From NCBI GenBank assembly GCA_964352025.1, contig CAYGPZ010000002.1, positions 186,001 to 250,000 of the forward strand: DNA of 64,000 nucleotides. The letters are read 5' to 3'. The notes under the pieces were generated by a model, which was given only the letters and a program-made list of their open reading frames with translations, was not told where the DNA came from and did not search any database. Of this stretch, positions 61,394-64,000 are shown piece after piece (position 1 is the first letter of the stretch; the number at the start of each line of letters is the position of its first letter). The position numbers and the translations under genes are program-made. This DNA comes from Hirschia sp964352025 (GTDB taxonomy: Bacteria > Pseudomonadota > Alphaproteobacteria > Caulobacterales > Hyphomonadaceae).

Positions 61394-62830
61394 TTAGCTT
61401 GTTGGGGTGATATCGACTGGGCGTAGCAAAAATGCCGGAACATGATCTCCCATACCTTTGAAGGCTGGTCCTAGATCGTCATGACGGTGACGGTTTTGCT
61501 TACGTTTTTTATTGTTTTTATCTGCCTGTGGTACAGCATTGCTATCGTTAGATTGAGCTTTCACGTCAGTTGTTTCGGACGGGGAGTTCTCTGAATGCTT
61601 TTTCGTGTGGCGGTTGCGACGTTTCTTGTTGTCGTCTTTTTTCTTGAAGTTTCTTTCAGGGCGAGCTGAAACTTCTTCAATTGCGGTTTTGATGGCATCA
61701 TTGCTGAATTCCTCAACATCGCGGCCTATACGTTTAATCACTGCATCCCAAAGTTTTTGGTCACGTGGTGAAACTATGGTGTAGCTTTCACCCGTACGTC
61801 CTGCGCGGCCTGTTCTACCGATACGGTGGACGTAATCGTCTGAGTTTGGCGGAGGTGCATAGTTAAATACATGACCAACATCAGGAATGTCCAAGCCACG
61901 CGCTGCAACATCGGACGCAACAAGAAGGGTAAGTTTACCATTCTTGAATTTATCCAGAGTTTCCATCCGGTAAGATTGGGAGAGGTCTCCGTGGATTGGA
62001 GCGGCATCGAAACCGTGAGCGTTCAATGACTTGGCAACGATATCGACTTCTTTTTTGCGGTTACAGAAGACAATCCCGTTTTTAACTTCACAGCTACCAA
62101 TAATGGCGCGAAGCATTCCGCGTTTGATTTCGTCTTTGTCGTTGGGGGCCTTGCTCATGTGCTGCGTAATTAGTTCAGCAGTCTGAGCAGGACGCGCAAC
62201 TTCTATCTGTTTAGGGTCGTTTTGGAATTGTTTTGTTAGTTTAGCAATTTCAGGCGGCATAGTTGCTGAAAACAGAAGTGTCTGACGACGTGGCGGCAGT
62301 AGTTTGCATATTTTCTCGATATCAGGGATGAAACCCATATCCAGCATACGGTCCGCTTCATCAATAACGAGCATTTGAACGCCAGTCATGAGTAGGCGAC
62401 CACGCTCGAAGTGGTCCATAAGACGTCCAGGAGTCGCGATAAGAACGTCAACACCAGCTGTTAGTTTTTTATCTTGATCCGCAAATGAAACACCACCGAT
62501 AAGCAGCGCCATGTTTAGTTTGTGGTTCACACCATATTTGACGAAATTATCCGCAACTTGAGCAGCAAGCTCGCGTGTTGGTTCCAAGATCAATGTTCTT
62601 GGCATTCTCGCCTTAGCGCGACCTTGACCAAGTTTGTGGATCATCGGCAAAACAAATGCAGCTGTTTTACCAGTACCTGTTTGGGCGATACCAGTCACAT
62701 CGCGGCCTTGGATGATGGCTGGAATGGCTTGAGCCTGAATTGGAGTCGGTTCAGTGTAGCCAGTGTCTTTCACTGCGCTTAAGACGCGTGGGTCCAACTC
62801 AAGATCATCAAATGTCATATAGTTTTTCAT
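61394..62830 (-). CDS. rhlE: DEAD-box RNA helicase, RhlE type
   Basis: Unwinds RNA in ribosome assembly or RNA decay. The 478-residue protein has all core motifs: Q motif near PTPIQAQAIP, AQTGTGKT, PTRELA, DEAD (VIDEADRML), SAT and HRIGRTGR. A basic C-terminal tail of about 110 residues, rich in Lys, Arg and Asn, should bind RNA. Several Met codons lie close together, so the start (62830 or 62818) is not fixed; a GTG at 62842 is also open. A long, structured leader lies upstream. Confidence 0.9.
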   Translation of the reverse strand: MKNYMTFDDLELDPRVLSAVKDTGYTEPTPIQAQAIPAIIQGRDVTGIAQTGTGKTAAFVLPMIHKLGQGRAKARMPRTLILEPTRELAAQVADNFVKYGVNHKLNMALLIGGVSFADQDKKLTAGVDVLIATPGRLMDHFERGRLLMTGVQMLVIDEADRMLDMGFIPDIEKICKLLPPRRQTLLFSATMPPEIAKLTKQFQNDPKQIEVARPAQTAELITQHMSKAPNDKDEIKRGMLRAIIGSCEVKNGIVFCNRKKEVDIVAKSLNAHGFDAAPIHGDLSQSYRMETLDKFKNGKLTLLVASDVAARGLDIPDVGHVFNYAPPPNSDDYVHRIGRTGRAGRTGESYTIVSPRDQKLWDAVIKRIGRDVEEFSNDAIKTAIEEVSARPERNFKKKDDNKKRRNRHTKKHSENSPSETTDVKAQSNDSNAVPQADKNNKKRKQNRHRHDDLGPAFKGMGDHVPAFLLRPVDITPTS

Positions 62831-62842
62831 GTCCGGATACAC

Positions 62843-63300
62843 TCAAATGAGTTCCGGCCTTTAAATTGCGCTTGTTTACTGCGAAGGACCGGATTGTCCT
62901 TTATGCAGAGCGAAAGCAGGGTTGTTGGAGCGGCGCTTGAATGCCGCAAGCGCTGCGCATCAGCAGCCTCTCGATCGAAGCGCAACATATGCTTGATTTG
63001 CTCAGAGTCAATGTTGATGATGTAAAAGCAAGAAATGCGGTAAAATGGGCACAGTATTTTTTAGTTAAAACTACCCGTTTTTGTTTGAAATTGCTCTTCT
63101 AAACTGTTTTGACGTGTTTAGTAGAAGAAATTTGCACTGAATTGATATTCTGGTCCTATCTGAGTGTGCTCTATTTGTTATATTTGAAAATTACTTTGAA
63201 TTTATTTGAAATTATATAACATTATTCTTGTGGGGGCGCTCAGCTTCTCTATAGTTAGGGCTGAAGAGAATTTATCGACGTTCATCTGAGGGGATAACTA
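62843..63300. promoter_or_regulatory. Intergenic region with hairpins in the rhlE leader
   Basis: About 460 bases between divergent genes. Near rhlE there are two perfect hairpins, AAGGAC/GTCCTT (62884-62901) and GCGCTTG/CAAGCGC (62933-62953), in a GC-rich patch. The rest is AT-rich. It probably holds a long 5' leader of rhlE, as in cold-induced helicase genes, and the promoter of the following gene. Confidence 0.45.
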
Positions 63301-64000
63301 ATGAATTGGATTCTCGCTCTTTTTGCGTTCGCAGGTATTATGGCAGTCATGTCGACGATTGCCTCTGTCGTCGTTGAAGCAATTCATAAAGTATTTGCTT
63401 TGCGTGGTGGTGGCCTTCAGGAAATGCTGCGTGCTCTGCACGACGGTGTAGTTATGCCGTTGGACCCTGAATATCCTGATATTACGTCAGGGCAGCAAGG
63501 CGGATCAACCAAAGTCGCTTCTAGGTTTGCAAAGCAAATGACCCAAAGTCCTGCCTATGGTGGAAAAGGGCGTTGGTGGTGGGTTGCTAATATTCCACTG
63601 CTAGGCATCTTCCGCCGCCGGTTTGAAAACCTGTCTAAACTTCAGTTTGTTGAACAATTAACGCAGACAGATTACGGGCAACGCCTGTCAGGTATGAGCC
63701 GTCCTCAGGTAAAACAATCCCTCAATCGGCTAGTCTATGAATTTGATCGCTATGGTTCTGGTCAATCAGATTATTTCAGGGCGCGTGCCAAGGTTTTTAC
63801 AACGATAGTTGCTTTACTTATTGTTTCACTAGGTAATGTAAATGCGTTGGCGATTTATTCGCATTTGGCGACGAATCAAAGTGCGCTAAATGGTGTTCTA
63901 AATACTTTTAATTCAGAAGAAGCTTTAAGCGGATTTATCGAACAAAAAGTTCAGGAAGCAACATTCGCTGAAGGTCAATCAGGTGCTGCTACAGGGCTGG
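63301..64000 (+). CDS. Membrane protein, 3' end outside the window
   Basis: The first 233 codons of a gene cut by the window edge. GAGGGG lies seven bases before the ATG. The N-terminus (MNWILALFAFAGIMAVMSTI) is a membrane anchor; a soluble part with RWWWVANIPLLG follows and a second membrane segment lies at about residues 166-185 (TTIVALLIVSLGNVNALAIY). The order, an N-terminal anchor and then YFRARAK before a second segment with an Asn-rich turn, recalls a group of unnamed bacterial membrane proteins. No function can be given. Confidence 0.7.
   Translation, partial: MNWILALFAFAGIMAVMSTIASVVVEAIHKVFALRGGGLQEMLRALHDGVVMPLDPEYPDITSGQQGGSTKVASRFAKQMTQSPAYGGKGRWWWVANIPLLGIFRRRFENLSKLQFVEQLTQTDYGQRLSGMSRPQVKQSLNRLVYEFDRYGSGQSDYFRARAKVFTTIVALLIVSLGNVNALAIYSHLATNQSALNGVLNTFNSEEALSGFIEQKVQEATFAEGQSGAATGL

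Noticed and set aside
1..64000. CRISPR arrays, prophage, insertion sequences, rRNA
   Set aside because: No regularly spaced repeats, phage genes, transposases or rRNA sequence were seen in the window.

Overview
The window is chromosomal DNA of an alphaproteobacterium of the Caulobacterales/Hyphomonadales type. Supporting signs are the cluster rpoZ-rsh-pyrE-pdxJ-acpS-rnc, a GAAC-N7-GAAC LexA box in front of ssb, a PopA-like degenerate GGDEF protein next to a diguanylate cyclase, a small CHCC zinc-finger protein, SdhE, DUF3667 and a TonB receptor of the Xanthomonas/Caulobacter class. The base composition looks low for this group, which recalls marine prosthecate genera such as Hirschia; that genus guess is inference only. 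Nearly all of the window is ordinary housekeeping chromosome. I see no phage, insertion sequence, integrase or CRISPR array.

Layout. 0-9 kb: end of a chemotaxis receptor, iron superoxide dismutase, an isoprenoid-synthase-like protein with a methyltransferase, a TPR protein, trmFO, a mutarotase-like lipoprotein and two membrane proteins. 9-19 kb: uvrA, a sterol-desaturase-family protein, ssb, gyrA, coaD and two cyclophilins. 19-26 kb: tRNA-Lys, several lipoproteins and small proteins, glmM and an orphan ABC ATPase. 27-34 kb: the sulfate-activation operon cysD-cysNC-cysQ, then kdsA, galE, an enoyl-CoA hydratase and a family 5 uracil-DNA glycosylase. 34-41 kb: NYN protein and folK (divergent), rpoZ, rsh, pyrE, pdxJ, acpS, rnc. 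41-47.7 kb: an iron-type (FecI/FecR) signalling module with a TonB-dependent receptor and a flavin-dependent halogenase-like protein. 47.9-58.5 kb: era, a small membrane protein, a glycosyltransferase, a DUF3089 protein, a DUF502 protein, recG, sdhE and mfd. 58.5-64 kb: PopA-like protein, diguanylate cyclase, rhlE and the start of a membrane protein.

The most interesting part is the FecI/FecR/receptor/halogenase block. It separates rnc from era, which are normally adjacent in alphaproteobacteria. A 27-codon reading frame directly before era looks like a decayed 3' end of rnc and still overlaps the era start in the usual coupled way, while an intact rnc stands 7 kb upstream. Inside the block the receptor gene seems to have two translation starts. 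One gives a long form with a signal peptide and the STN signalling domain; its start overlaps the stop codon of a 20-codon leader reading frame. The other gives a short form with its own Shine-Dalgarno sequence and a second complete signal peptide, lacking STN. This would make signalling and non-signalling receptors from one gene.

Other points of note are LexA boxes at ssb and, weaker, at uvrA; a candidate small RNA and a perfect 13-bp inverted repeat beside the c-di-GMP genes; a hairpin that buries the ribosome binding site of the gene after era; a glutamine at the quinolone-resistance position of GyrA; and a DUF3089 protein that has lost its serine nucleophile.
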